DNA of 64,000 nucleotides from Flavobacterium yafengii (GTDB lineage: Bacteria; Bacteroidota; Bacteroidia; Flavobacteriales; Flavobacteriaceae), in assembly GCF_030010375.1 (NCBI RefSeq), contig NZ_JASCRY010000001.1:806001-870000 (forward strand). Reading direction: 5' to 3'. Below, piece after piece: positions 53,941-62,969 of the stretch. The stretch's first letter is position 1. Every line of letters starts with the position of its first letter. Below the pieces are notes generated by a model that searched no databases, was not told the DNA's origin, and worked only from the letters and a program-made list of their open reading frames with translations. The position numbers were made by a program, and so were the translations under genes.

Positions 53941-54051
53941 TTAAATGATGAATAAATCAGTTAAAAGCTCTTGATGCATTTCAGAATGCTCGTTAGAAAT
54001 GAAAAGTAGAAAGGAGAATACGTTGCAAAAGAGAAATGCACAATAAGGCAT
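53941..54051 (-). CDS. 36-codon ORF in the metE leader
   Basis: ATG at 54051 opens a frame of 36 codons ending in TAA, 11 bases before the metE start and about 80 bases after the riboswitch. The product has a hydrophobic first half (MPYCAFLFCNVFSFLLFIS) and a polar second half (NEHSEMHQELLTDLFII). It may be a leader peptide coupled to metE translation, a small membrane protein, or a chance frame. The close, same-strand placement before metE is the main support. Confidence 0.4.
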   Translation of the reverse strand: MPYCAFLFCNVFSFLLFISNEHSEMHQELLTDLFII

Positions 54052-54129
54052 AAATAGTTACGCTTATTGTGTTCAGAACGCACCATACCTGACTATTGCT
54101 TCAAATCGCGAAAGCATTGTCAATTCGAT

Positions 54130-54300
54130 AAAAGGCAGGTCTCCTGACTTGTAACATTTTTATCATCCTTCCCATTTGCCATTGGCATACAGTGGATCTT
54201 TTTTCAGGTAAAAACTTTTTGTGTTACTTACAGTTGCGCGACAGTTCGTGATTTACACACGATTCCCTATTAATCTACAGTTAAGTAAAACCCTTATCGG
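54130..54300 (-). promoter_or_regulatory. Cobalamin riboswitch upstream of metE
   Basis: On the minus strand the conserved blocks occur in the right order: GGGAATCGTGTGTAAATCAC, then CGCGCAACTGTAAGTAACAC (the B12 box core), then GTATGCCAATGGCA and GGGAAGG, and finally AAGTCAGGAGACCTGCC. It lies in the leader of metE, a classic target, since the B12-independent enzyme is not needed when B12 is available. No clear intrinsic terminator follows, so translational control is possible. Confidence 0.93.
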
Positions 54301-54336
54301 TTGATGAAGAAATAAATTAAGAACTTAAATTCGGTA

Positions 54337-54344
54337 CAAAAGTA
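54337..54344 (-). promoter_or_regulatory. -7 element of the metE leader
   Basis: Minus strand TACTTTTG, exact match to TAnnTTTG, about 40 bases before the riboswitch. No TTG at the standard spacing. Confidence 0.5.
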
Positions 54345-54468
54345 GCACTAATCATTTAAAGTTTTTTTCGATAGGTTTATAAATTTGTTATTTTTAGGAT
54401 ATTGTATTAATAGGAGCCAATACGTTAGGTTTTTCATATAAATTAAGTCATACCTGACTTTATTTCAC

Positions 54469-54498
54469 TTGATAATGTGTCTATTTCTGCTATCTTTG
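54469..54498 (+). promoter_or_regulatory. Consensus promoter of dgt
   Basis: TTG at 54469-54471, exactly 19 bases, then TATCTTTG at 54491-54498: a full match to TTG-N19-TAnnTTTG, 24 bases before the ATG at 54522. Confidence 0.75.
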
Positions 54499-54521
54499 GA
54501 AAGAAATTTTAAAAAGAAATC

Positions 54522-55865
54522 ATGAACTGGGAACAACTTTTATCATTAAGAAGACAAGGCGACAAAGGCAAAAGATTACGTGTAGAACAGGACGATACCC
54601 GTTTGGGTTTTGAAGTTGATTATGACCGTATTATCTTTTCGGCCGCTTTTAGAAGTTTGCAGGATAAAACACAGGTTATTCCATTGTCAAAAACTGATTT
54701 TGTACATACCAGATTGACACACAGTTTAGAAGTTTCGGTTGTAGGACGTTCTTTAGGAAGATTAGTTGGTAAGAAAATTATAGAAAAATATCCGCATTTA
54801 AAAGAAGTTCACGGCTATCATATGAATGATTTTGGTGCTATAGTCGCCGCAGCATCATTGGCGCATGATATTGGAAATCCACCTTTTGGACATTCTGGTG
54901 AAAAAGCGATTGGAGAGTATTTTTCTATTGGTAAAGGACAGCAATACAAAGACCAGCTTACTGCAAAAGAATGGCAGGATTTGATTGATTTTGAGGGAAA
55001 TGCGAATGGATTTTCGGTATTGACAGCAGGTCGTCCCGGAATTGAAGGAGGACTTAGAATTTCGTATGCGACTCTTGGTGCTTTCATGAAATACCCAAAA
55101 GAAAGCTTGCCTAAAAAACCAACCAAAGACATTGCTGATAAAAAATACGGTTTCTTTCAAACCGATAAGGCCTTTTTTCAAGATGTGGCTTCTGATATGG
55201 GTTTGATTCCAAATAAATCGGGAGATAATATAGGTTTCGAAAGACATCCTTTGGCATATTTAGTCGAAGCTGCGGATGATATTTGTTATACCATTATTGA
55301 TTTTGAAGACGGAATCAATTTAGGATTAGTTTCTGAAGATTTTGCCTTGGAATATTTGATGAAATTGGTAAAAGACAGCATTGATACTTCTAAATACAAG
55401 ACTTTAGAAACCAAAGAAGACCGGATAAGTTATTTGCGTGCTTTGGCAATTGGTAGTTTAATTAATGATGCAGTCAAAGTTTTTATCGAAAATGAAGCGT
55501 TAATTCTGGAAGGAAAATTCCCTTTTGCCATCATGGATAAAAGCAAGTACAAAGCGCAAATGGATGATATTATAAAAATTAGTGTCAAAAACATCTATCA
55601 AAGCCGAGAAGTCATCGAGAAAGAAATCGTAGGCTATCAGATTATACAAACGCTATTGGATAAATTCATAACTGCTTTCAATAATAAATTCGACGGAGAA
55701 GCATCAAATTATGATGCTTTAATCATGAAAATGCTACCGGAGAAACATCATTTGGAAAAAGAGAATCTTTATGGAAGATTACTTCATATTTGTCATTATG
55801 TATCGCTGCTGACTGACGGGAATGCGTTATTATTGTACAAAACAATTACTGCTGCAAAAAGTTAA
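54522..55865 (+). CDS. dgt: dGTP triphosphohydrolase (HD domain)
   Basis: Hydrolyses dGTP, or other dNTPs, to nucleoside and triphosphate, balancing the dNTP pool. The 447-residue protein has HTRLTHSLEVSVVGRSLG and the HD motif LAHDIGNPPFGHSGEKAI (His-Asp about residues 117-118), plus the later YLVEAADDICYTIIDFEDG block with the second metal Asp. The DTRLGFEVDYDRIIFSAAFRSL segment near the N-terminus is typical of the long Dgt type. Single gene with a consensus promoter. Confidence 0.95.
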   Translation: MNWEQLLSLRRQGDKGKRLRVEQDDTRLGFEVDYDRIIFSAAFRSLQDKTQVIPLSKTDFVHTRLTHSLEVSVVGRSLGRLVGKKIIEKYPHLKEVHGYHMNDFGAIVAAASLAHDIGNPPFGHSGEKAIGEYFSIGKGQQYKDQLTAKEWQDLIDFEGNANGFSVLTAGRPGIEGGLRISYATLGAFMKYPKESLPKKPTKDIADKKYGFFQTDKAFFQDVASDMGLIPNKSGDNIGFERHPLAYLVEAADDICYTIIDFEDGINLGLVSEDFALEYLMKLVKDSIDTSKYKTLETKEDRISYLRALAIGSLINDAVKVFIENEALILEGKFPFAIMDKSKYKAQMDDIIKISVKNIYQSREVIEKEIVGYQIIQTLLDKFITAFNNKFDGEASNYDALIMKMLPEKHHLEKENLYGRLLHICHYVSLLTDGNALLLYKTITAAKS

Positions 55866-55945
55866 TTGCCTAACAATTAGTTCTAATTTACGGTATAAAT
55901 AAAAATTAATTTATATCTTAACTAAATATTTTAATCAATATTTTT

Positions 55946-58606
55946 ATGAAAAAAACAATACTCTTTATATTCTTTATCTTTCCATTATTTGTTTTTTCTC
56001 AATCTAATAAAGAAATAATTCAAAATTATTTAAATACCCCTAATGCTAGGAACAGCATTTCAAATCGTGATTTTAAAGATTGGGTAATTCAAAGTGAAGG
56101 AAGTTTTACGACTTCCGGGATAGAGAATTGTTTCGTTGTACAACGTTATCAAGGAATTGATATATTTAGGGCAGTTTCAAATTTTTCTATAAAAAACAAA
56201 AAAATAATAGATGTTCAAAAAAGAGTAGTCGATGATGTTTCTAATAAAGTAAATACTACTACTCCATTTTTGTCTGTATTAGATGCTTTGGCGAAAGCCT
56301 ATTTTCAATTAGGTATTACGGTTAAGGATAAATTTAATATTTTAGAAAATTCAGAATCGAATAAGTTTAAAATAAGTAATGGTTTAGGTAATGAAGAACC
56401 TGTTACCGCGAATTTAGTTTATCATCAATTGAGTGAAAATAAATTGATTTTGGCATGGGATTTTACAATTCATACACCAACTCATGATCATATCTGGAGT
56501 GTCAGAATAGATGCGCTAAATGGTAAAATTTTAGAAAAAAATGACTTTGTGATTTCTTGTAGCTTTGATAGAAATAAAGTGTATTCGTCAACAAAAGATT
56601 CGCTAATAAGAAATTTCGATGCAACTTATAAACAAATTTATTCGGGGTCATCATCATTAGCACCAGGAGGGTCTTATCGTGTTATTCCATTCAATTATGA
56701 AAGCCCGAATCATGGTTCTTTTCAACTTATCTCAAATCCTTCGGATACCAAAGCATCTCCTTTTGGTTGGCATGATGTTGACGGAGTTGATGGTGCGGAT
56801 TATACTATAACGCGAGGTAATAATGTATGGGCCAAAGATGACTTTGCTGGTGATAATTCAACTGTTACAAGTAGTCCTGATGGAGGACCTTCTTTAATTT
56901 TTGATTTTCCGTATGGAGGTACAAATGTTGATGCTAGAACATATATTGATGCAGCAAATACGAATTTATTTTATGTGAATAATATAATGCATGATGTGTG
57001 GTATCAGTATGGTTTTGATGAGGGTAGTGGTAATTTTCAAGAAAATAATTATGGACGTGGAGGATTAGCTGGTGATTATGTTAATGCCGAAGCGCAAGAT
57101 GGTTCATTAGCTGTACCAATGAGTTTGAATAATGCTAATTTTTCTGTTCCAGTGGATGGCAATAGAGGTAGAATGCAGATGTTTTTATGGAATAGTGCAC
57201 CTGAAATAAAACCAATTATAGTTAATTCGCCATCAAGTTTATCAGGGAACTATGTAGCCAAGCAGAATTCTTTTAACCCTGGACGTGTTGATTTGCCTAT
57301 TACACCTAGTTTTTTGCAATCAGATTTAGTGCTGTACCTTGATAGTTTTGGAGGGACTTCAGAGGGCTGTGTGTCTCCTTCTAATAGAGCTGATTTAAAT
57401 GGGAAAATAGTTGTTTTAAGACGAGGAGGCTGCAATTTTGTCGTTAAGGTAAAAGCTGCTCAAAATGCAGGGGCAATAGCAGTTATTGTTGTAAATAATG
57501 TTGACTCAGATTTGATTATGTCAGGAGCTGATGCAACAATTAATATACCTGCTATCAGTGTTAGTAGTTCCATTGGGGAAACTATTTTAAATCAAATGAA
57601 GACTGAGGCTGTAAATGTAAAAATACAAACACAATCTTCTCCATTTATTAATGTAGATGGAGATTTTGATAACGGGATTATTGCGCATGAATATGGTCAT
57701 GGAATTTCGATTCGTTTAGCTGGTGGTCCTAATAATTCAGGTTGTTTAAGCAATACTGATCAAATGGGTGAAGGTTGGTCTGACTGGTTTGCCTTGATGA
57801 TGCAAATTAAGCCTGGTGATTTTGGAGGGGCAAGAAGAGGAATCGGAACTTTTGTTTCCTCAGAACCTACGGATGGTTTAGGCATAAGAGATTATCCCTA
57901 TTCAACTGATAGAGTTATTAATCCAATGACATATGTATTTACTAATAATTACCAATCTATTGATGCTGAAGGTGTTGAAAAAACTTCGGTTCATGGTGTT
58001 GGCTCTGTTTGGGCTACTATGCTATGGGATTTAACTTGGGCTTATATCAATAAATACGGGTATGATAATAATAAATACTCAGGTCAAGGAGGAAATAATA
58101 AACTGATGCGAATTGTTTTAGATGGAATAAAATTACAGCCGTGTAGTCCCACTTTTGTAGATGCAAGAAATGCCATTATAGCAGCTGATCAAGCAATAAC
58201 TGGGGGGCAAGATTACTGTATGATTTGGGAAGTATTTGCAGCTAGAGGTTTGGGGATTAACGCAACAGCTGGTGATAAAAATAAAGGCAATGATCAAGTG
58301 GAAGATTTTACTAGGCCTGCTGATGGATCTAATTGTTCTTTAGCTGTTAATAATTTTGATACAGATAATGTGATGAGAGTTTTTCCAAATCCATCTAGAG
58401 GAGAAATTACAGTAAGAATTAACAACTACATTGGTGATGTTGATATTAAAATTATTGATAGTAATGGGAGAGTTGTTTATAAAGCAATAAAGCAAGAATT
58501 TAATAATGAGAAAAATATTAATTTAAGTCAACTTACTCAGGGAATTTATATTCTAGAAATAGAAGGAGAAGCCCTGAGTTATAAAGAAAAAATTATTATC
58601 AATTAA
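55946..58606 (+). CDS. M36 fungalysin-type metalloprotease with T9SS sorting domain
   Basis: An 886-residue secreted zinc protease. Signal peptide (residues 1-18, ending FVFSQ), an FTP-type propeptide to about residue 210, the M36 catalytic domain, a PA domain inserted at about 455-565 (SEGCVSPSNRADLNGKIVV then GCNFVVKVKAAQNAGA), the zinc motif HEYGH (581-585) and the third-ligand helix GEGWSDWFALM. The C-terminal type A sorting domain (RVFPNPSRGEITVRI, then GIYILEIEGE) sends it out through the type IX system. It is a single gene. It probably degrades external protein for nutrition. Confidence 0.94.
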   Translation: MKKTILFIFFIFPLFVFSQSNKEIIQNYLNTPNARNSISNRDFKDWVIQSEGSFTTSGIENCFVVQRYQGIDIFRAVSNFSIKNKKIIDVQKRVVDDVSNKVNTTTPFLSVLDALAKAYFQLGITVKDKFNILENSESNKFKISNGLGNEEPVTANLVYHQLSENKLILAWDFTIHTPTHDHIWSVRIDALNGKILEKNDFVISCSFDRNKVYSSTKDSLIRNFDATYKQIYSGSSSLAPGGSYRVIPFNYESPNHGSFQLISNPSDTKASPFGWHDVDGVDGADYTITRGNNVWAKDDFAGDNSTVTSSPDGGPSLIFDFPYGGTNVDARTYIDAANTNLFYVNNIMHDVWYQYGFDEGSGNFQENNYGRGGLAGDYVNAEAQDGSLAVPMSLNNANFSVPVDGNRGRMQMFLWNSAPEIKPIIVNSPSSLSGNYVAKQNSFNPGRVDLPITPSFLQSDLVLYLDSFGGTSEGCVSPSNRADLNGKIVVLRRGGCNFVVKVKAAQNAGAIAVIVVNNVDSDLIMSGADATINIPAISVSSSIGETILNQMKTEAVNVKIQTQSSPFINVDGDFDNGIIAHEYGHGISIRLAGGPNNSGCLSNTDQMGEGWSDWFALMMQIKPGDFGGARRGIGTFVSSEPTDGLGIRDYPYSTDRVINPMTYVFTNNYQSIDAEGVEKTSVHGVGSVWATMLWDLTWAYINKYGYDNNKYSGQGGNNKLMRIVLDGIKLQPCSPTFVDARNAIIAADQAITGGQDYCMIWEVFAARGLGINATAGDKNKGNDQVEDFTRPADGSNCSLAVNNFDTDNVMRVFPNPSRGEITVRINNYIGDVDIKIIDSNGRVVYKAIKQEFNNEKNINLSQLTQGIYILEIEGEALSYKEKIIIN

Positions 58607-58617
58607 TAAAGTATATT

Positions 58618-58657
58618 TTAAAAAAAATCCTGAAAAATTATTTTAGGATTTTTTTTA
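58618..58657. terminator. Bidirectional terminator, M36 protease and DUF3078 genes
   Basis: AAAAAAATCCT and AGGATTTTTTT pair across a 13-base loop. It overlaps the last codons of the DUF3078 gene. Confidence 0.75.
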
Positions 58658-59689
58658 GAATATATATTCGATTCCAACACCAATTGCTTGTCGAACTTGC
58701 GTTTTTGGGCCTTCAGTTACTTGTATTCCTGCGATTTCTCTTTTTGATTTGATATCGTCATCATAAATAACATGCGCTCCAATATTCGCTTTCACATATT
58801 GATTCACCACAAGTTCTACTAGAAAGTCGCAATCCACATCTATATTTCCAAAACGGTTTACATAATCAGAATATAAGCTCAGGCGGTTTTCTAAATTGAC
58901 ATTTTTGAAGATTTCTTTTTTGTATTTATTGGTTATTAAAAAGCCAAGTTCCATTTTTGATTTTTCTCCTTCGGTAAGTAAATTTCCATCCAAGTCGTAA
59001 GTCGCTTTAACAACACCAAAAGCACCTTGATTTGCTAATCTTTGGTCTAAAACTAGGGTTGTTTTAAAAGTAAATGGCGAGATGTAAAATGTTCTTTTCT
59101 TTTCTTTATTGATATTTTCAGCGCCTACACCCATAAAAATATAAGCGGGAGCAAAAGGTTTTGAGATTGCTTTTTCAGTATTTGGATACGCATAACCATT
59201 AGCGAATTGCGTATTAAAATTGAATTTAGCTGAATGATACCAGTTAGAAAGAGTATCTTTTCTGTAGCCAAACGTGGAGTTTAATTGTATTGCATCTTCT
59301 GTTTTTCGTATGTCGATTCCGTCTTGTTTATTCAATCCGTATTTAACGATTAATTCATTTGACCAGTTGTAATTGCTTCGGGCATAACCTCTATGGAATT
59401 TCCCTTTAAACAATCCTGATATCGAACTTGTTCCACCTGCACTCCAGTTAACAAAGGCAACTTCAGAAATGTCAAAGCCTAAACTGTTTTTTTTACTCCA
59501 ATGGGATAACGGAAGATAATGTGTTAAGGTTTGTATTTTTAATGCAACTTTCAGCTGTTTATTTGCAGTTGTTAGTGTTGTTATAGGTTTGAGTGTGTCT
59601 GATAACGGTGTGATTCTTACTTCTTGAGAAAAACAATTGAAAGAGATTGTAAATGTAAGTAGAAGGAAAGTGTAGGTTAATAATTTCAT
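58655..59689 (-). CDS. DUF3078 outer-membrane protein
   Basis: A 344-residue protein with a signal peptide (residues 1-21, ending FNCFSQ). The DUF3078 signature is seen in LGFDISEVAFVNWSAGGTSSISGLF, and the rest alternates amphipathic strands (NWSNELIVKYGLN, TLVLDQRLANQGAFG) to a final IGVGIEYIF, so a beta-barrel in the outer membrane is likely. Function unknown. It follows dxs by 38 bases on the same strand, so it is probably co-transcribed with it. Confidence 0.85.
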   Translation of the reverse strand: MKLLTYTFLLLTFTISFNCFSQEVRITPLSDTLKPITTLTTANKQLKVALKIQTLTHYLPLSHWSKKNSLGFDISEVAFVNWSAGGTSSISGLFKGKFHRGYARSNYNWSNELIVKYGLNKQDGIDIRKTEDAIQLNSTFGYRKDTLSNWYHSAKFNFNTQFANGYAYPNTEKAISKPFAPAYIFMGVGAENINKEKKRTFYISPFTFKTTLVLDQRLANQGAFGVVKATYDLDGNLLTEGEKSKMELGFLITNKYKKEIFKNVNLENRLSLYSDYVNRFGNIDVDCDFLVELVVNQYVKANIGAHVIYDDDIKSKREIAGIQVTEGPKTQVRQAIGVGIEYIF

Positions 59690-59727
59690 TTTGGGCTAGT
59701 TGTGTTTAAGGTTGCAAAATAATTATT

Positions 59728-61509
59728 TTAATAGCTTGAAAAAAATATTTCAAGACTTTTAACGTCAATTTTGCAGTATTGTTGTAATTCAGCTACAGTT
59801 CCGTGTTCAATGAACTCATCAGGAATACCTAGAATGGTTACTTTTGAAGTATAATTGTTTTCTGAGGCAAACTCGAGAATGGCACTTCCAAAACCGCCTT
59901 TTACAGCGCCATCTTCTATAGATACGATAGTTGTAAATGTAGTAAAAATGGTATGTAATGCCTTTTCGTCTAATGGTTTAACAAATGAAAAATCATAATG
60001 CGCAATGGTTTCTGGATGCTTTATTTTGGCTATAGCCAAAGTGACATTATTACCAATAGTTCCATTGGATAAAATGGCTACTTTCGAACCTTCTTTAATG
60101 CAAATACTTTTTCCAATTTCTATTTTTTTATACGTTCCAAGATGTTGCGTCTGCCAATCGGCAATAACACCGCGCCCTCTTGGATAACGGATAGCGATAG
60201 GATGATCTAATCCCAATTGTGCGGTGTATAAAATATTTTGTAATGCTATTTCGTTGCGAGGCGCATAAACAATCATGTTAGGAATGCAACGTAAATAAGC
60301 CAAATCGAAAACACCGTGGTGCGTTGCGCCGTCTTCTCCCACTAAACCGGCTCTGTCCAAACAAAAAATCACTGGAAGATTCTGTAAAGCCACATCGTGA
60401 ATCACCTGATCGTATCCTCTTTGTAAAAAAGTGGAGTAAATGTTGCAAAAAACGACCATTCCTTGAGTTGCCATTCCGGCTGCTAAAGTCACAGCGTGTT
60501 GCTCGGCGATTCCTACATCAAAAGCACGTTTTGGAAAAGCCTCCATCATAAATTTCAACGAGCTTCCAGATGGCATTGCAGGCGTAATTCCTATGATTTT
60601 TTCATTTTTTTTAGCTAAATCCAATACGGTCAAACCAAAAACATCCTGATATTTTGGAGGTAGATTTTCTTCGGATTTGATGTGAATTTCTCCTGTTGCA
60701 GCGTCAAATTTTCCGGGTGCATGATATTTTACCTGATTTTCTTCGGCTTGTTGTAGTCCTTTTCCTTTGGTGGTAATGATATGAAGGAATTTTGGTCCTT
60801 TGGTTTTTTGTAAACGTTTCAATTCTTTGATGACAGCAAAAATATCATGACCGTCTATTGGACCTGAATAATTAAAATTCAAAGACTTAATCATGTTGTT
60901 TTGCCTCGGATTTTTTCCTGCTTTTACGGCAGTGAGGTATTGTTTCAAAGCACCTACACTTGGGTCAATTCCAATAGCATTATCATTAAGAATAACCAAT
61001 AAATTAGCATCGGTAACCCCGGCGTGATTTAATCCTTCAAAAGCCATTCCTGATGCAATGGAAGCGTCTCCAATCACCGCAATGTGTTGTTTGTTGAAGT
61101 CGCCTTTCAAATTAGAGGCAATTGCCATTCCTAAAGCTGCCGAAATGGAAGTAGAGGAGTGGCCTACGCCAAAAGCATCGTAAATACTCTCACTTCTTTT
61201 TGGGAAACCGGAAATACCGCCCAATTGTCTGTTAGTATGAAAATTTTTTCTTCTTCCTGTCAGTATTTTATGTCCGTAGGCTTGATGGCCTACATCCCAA
61301 ATCAATAAATCATTTGGCGTGTCAAACACATAATGCAAAGCAATAGTCAATTCTATAACGCCAAGACTGGCGCCAAGATGGCCTTCCTTTACAGCCACAA
61401 TATCGATAATGAAATCACGTAATTCCTGAGCAACCTGAGGAAGTTGGGCTTCATCAAGCAGTCTTAAATCGGTTGGGTTATTGATGTTTGAAAGTAAATT
61501 ATCTGACAT
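59728..61509 (-). CDS. dxs: 1-deoxy-D-xylulose-5-phosphate synthase
   Basis: Thiamine-diphosphate enzyme that makes DXP from pyruvate and glyceraldehyde 3-phosphate, the entry to the MEP isoprenoid pathway. The 593-residue protein is slightly shorter than E. coli Dxs (620). Seen: GHLGASLGVIELTIALHYVF, the ThDP site IGDASIASGMAFEGLNHAG with ILNDN, the catalytic Glu region DVGIAEQHAVTLAAGMA, and LDRAGLVGEDGATHHGVFD. It diverges from tadA with 38 bases between starts. Confidence 0.96.
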   Translation of the reverse strand: MSDNLLSNINNPTDLRLLDEAQLPQVAQELRDFIIDIVAVKEGHLGASLGVIELTIALHYVFDTPNDLLIWDVGHQAYGHKILTGRRKNFHTNRQLGGISGFPKRSESIYDAFGVGHSSTSISAALGMAIASNLKGDFNKQHIAVIGDASIASGMAFEGLNHAGVTDANLLVILNDNAIGIDPSVGALKQYLTAVKAGKNPRQNNMIKSLNFNYSGPIDGHDIFAVIKELKRLQKTKGPKFLHIITTKGKGLQQAEENQVKYHAPGKFDAATGEIHIKSEENLPPKYQDVFGLTVLDLAKKNEKIIGITPAMPSGSSLKFMMEAFPKRAFDVGIAEQHAVTLAAGMATQGMVVFCNIYSTFLQRGYDQVIHDVALQNLPVIFCLDRAGLVGEDGATHHGVFDLAYLRCIPNMIVYAPRNEIALQNILYTAQLGLDHPIAIRYPRGRGVIADWQTQHLGTYKKIEIGKSICIKEGSKVAILSNGTIGNNVTLAIAKIKHPETIAHYDFSFVKPLDEKALHTIFTTFTTIVSIEDGAVKGGFGSAILEFASENNYTSKVTILGIPDEFIEHGTVAELQQYCKIDVKSLEIFFSSY

Positions 61510-61534
61510 AAAGCAAATGTACGAATTGAATTCT

Positions 61535-61542
61535 TATTTTTG
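61535..61542 (+). promoter_or_regulatory. Candidate -7 element of tadA
   Basis: TATTTTTG fits TAnnTTTG and ends 5 bases before the ATG at 61548. Transcription from it would give a leaderless mRNA or favour the in-frame ATG at 61578. Confidence 0.4.
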
Positions 61543-61547
61543 TAGCT

Positions 61548-61991
61548 ATGATAAATCCTTTCACCGACGAATATTTTATGAAAAAAGCTTTGCAGGCAGC
61601 CGAAATGGCTTTTGAAAAAGGCGAAATTCCTGTTGGTGCTATTATCGTCATTGACAATAAAGTCATCGCCAGAGGTCATAATCTTACTGAAATGCTGGTT
61701 GATGTTACGGCTCATGCTGAAATGCAGGCTATTACTGCAGCAGCTAATTTTCTTGGAGGTAAATATTTAATTGGTTGCACGCTTTATGTCACACTGGAAC
61801 CTTGCCAGATGTGCGCTGGTGCTTTGTATTGGAGTCAGATTTCTAAAATTGTGTATGGTGCCAGCGATGAAAATCGAGGGTTTGTGAAAATGGGAACACA
61901 ATTGCACCCTAAAACTACTGTTGTTTCTGGAATTCTGGCAAATGAGGCTTCGGAGTTGATGAAGCGATTTTTTGCCGAAAGAAGAAAATAA
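61548..61991 (+). CDS. tadA: tRNA adenosine(34) deaminase
   Basis: Deaminates the wobble adenosine of tRNA-Arg to inosine. The 147-residue zinc deaminase has the catalytic HAEMQAI (His and Glu) and the cysteine pair PCQMC in TLEPCQMCAGALYWSQI. KGEIPVGAIIVIDNKVIARG is the conserved N-terminal strand. The start may be the ATG at 61548 or the one at 61578, since the -7 element is close; the first is kept because of the family-like MINPFTDEYFM lead. Single gene. Confidence 0.93.
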   Translation: MINPFTDEYFMKKALQAAEMAFEKGEIPVGAIIVIDNKVIARGHNLTEMLVDVTAHAEMQAITAAANFLGGKYLIGCTLYVTLEPCQMCAGALYWSQISKIVYGASDENRGFVKMGTQLHPKTTVVSGILANEASELMKRFFAERRK

Positions 61992-62014
61992 AAACAATCC
62001 TAAATTAGAAAAAA

Positions 62015-62848
62015 CTACAGCTTCTTAAAGTCGCTGGGCTTCATGTTTTTTTGTTTTTTAAAATAATTAGACAGATGACTTTCATCTGTAAAGCCAAATT
62101 CATAGGCAATTTGTTTGATGGGCACTTGATTGTTGAAAAATCTTTTTTCGATTAATTTGGTTCGCAGGTTGTTAATGTAATCTCTATAAGTTATTGAAAA
62201 ACTTCGTTTAAAATACGTGCCAAAGTAGGTAGTGGCTATATTAAAATGCGTCGAAATTGATTTTATTTGAACCAGTTTTGGATTATAAATGTTTTGATGA
62301 ATATAAGATATGATTTGTTCATTATCAATACCAGTTCCTATAATTTGCATATTCATGCAGCGCATAGTTTCCTTAATTAATCCGAAAATTGACAAAACTT
62401 GGTAAAAAACGATTGGCGATGTAGAAACATTAGTTTTGCTATTGTAAGCAGTAATATTTTCTATCGTGTTTTTTAAAATGGTCTTACAAGGTTCGTCTAG
62501 TTTTAAAACGTTTTCTTTTAATGATTTATCCCGCATAAAATTTTCCGGAGTATTCAATAGAAATTCATCACAAGACAGCTTTTTATTGGAATTGAAATAA
62601 TTATCTGTGAATTTTATAAAGACAAAACGAGTGCTTTTTTTAATATCAAAATAGTGTTCATCGTCAGGTGAAATTACAAATAAATCTCCCGTTTTATATG
62701 ATAATAGATTGTTGTTCAGGTGATGGACTCCATTTCCTTTTATGATGTAGATGATTTCATAATACGTATGACTGTGAGTTGGAAGGTGAAATTTGTCTTC
62801 TTCAAATTCGTCAATGACTAATGTTTCAAATTGATTTAATTTTGGCAT
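62015..62848 (-). CDS. AraC-family transcriptional regulator
   Basis: A 277-residue regulator with an N-terminal cupin-like sensing domain (HLPTHSHTYYEIIYIIKGNGVHHLN, residues about 20-45) and a C-terminal pair of helix-turn-helix motifs (about 175-277, ending VPIKQIAYEFGFTDESHLSNYFKK). The frame is open to 62947, but the ATG at 62848 directly precedes the conserved part and lies downstream of a -7 element (minus strand TATATTTG, 62874-62881). It diverges from the MFS exporter and probably controls it. Confidence 0.92.
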   Translation of the reverse strand: MPKLNQFETLVIDEFEEDKFHLPTHSHTYYEIIYIIKGNGVHHLNNNLLSYKTGDLFVISPDDEHYFDIKKSTRFVFIKFTDNYFNSNKKLSCDEFLLNTPENFMRDKSLKENVLKLDEPCKTILKNTIENITAYNSKTNVSTSPIVFYQVLSIFGLIKETMRCMNMQIIGTGIDNEQIISYIHQNIYNPKLVQIKSISTHFNIATTYFGTYFKRSFSITYRDYINNLRTKLIEKRFFNNQVPIKQIAYEFGFTDESHLSNYFKKQKNMKPSDFKKL

Positions 62849-62873
62849 AGCGTATAATTGCAATTTTATATTG

Positions 62874-62881
62874 CAAATATA
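62874..62881 (-). promoter_or_regulatory. -7 element of the AraC-type regulator
   Basis: Minus strand TATATTTG, an exact TAnnTTTG match, 26 bases before the chosen ATG and inside the longer open frame, so it supports the ATG at 62848. Confidence 0.5.
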
Positions 62882-62969
62882 CAACTTGTTTGAATTTGTT
62901 ATAAATAAATTTGTCCGATAAATAACAATCGATTTTAAAACACACATATTAATATTTTATAAAAACAAA

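Larger units (their letters stand above)
53930..54521. other. 592-bp divergent region metE/dgt
   Basis: From right to left: dgt promoter (54469-54498), minus-strand -7 element for metE (54337-54344), cobalamin riboswitch (54130-54300), then about 190 bases of leader that hold a 36-codon ORF (53941-54051) ending 11 bases before metE. Confidence 0.7.
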
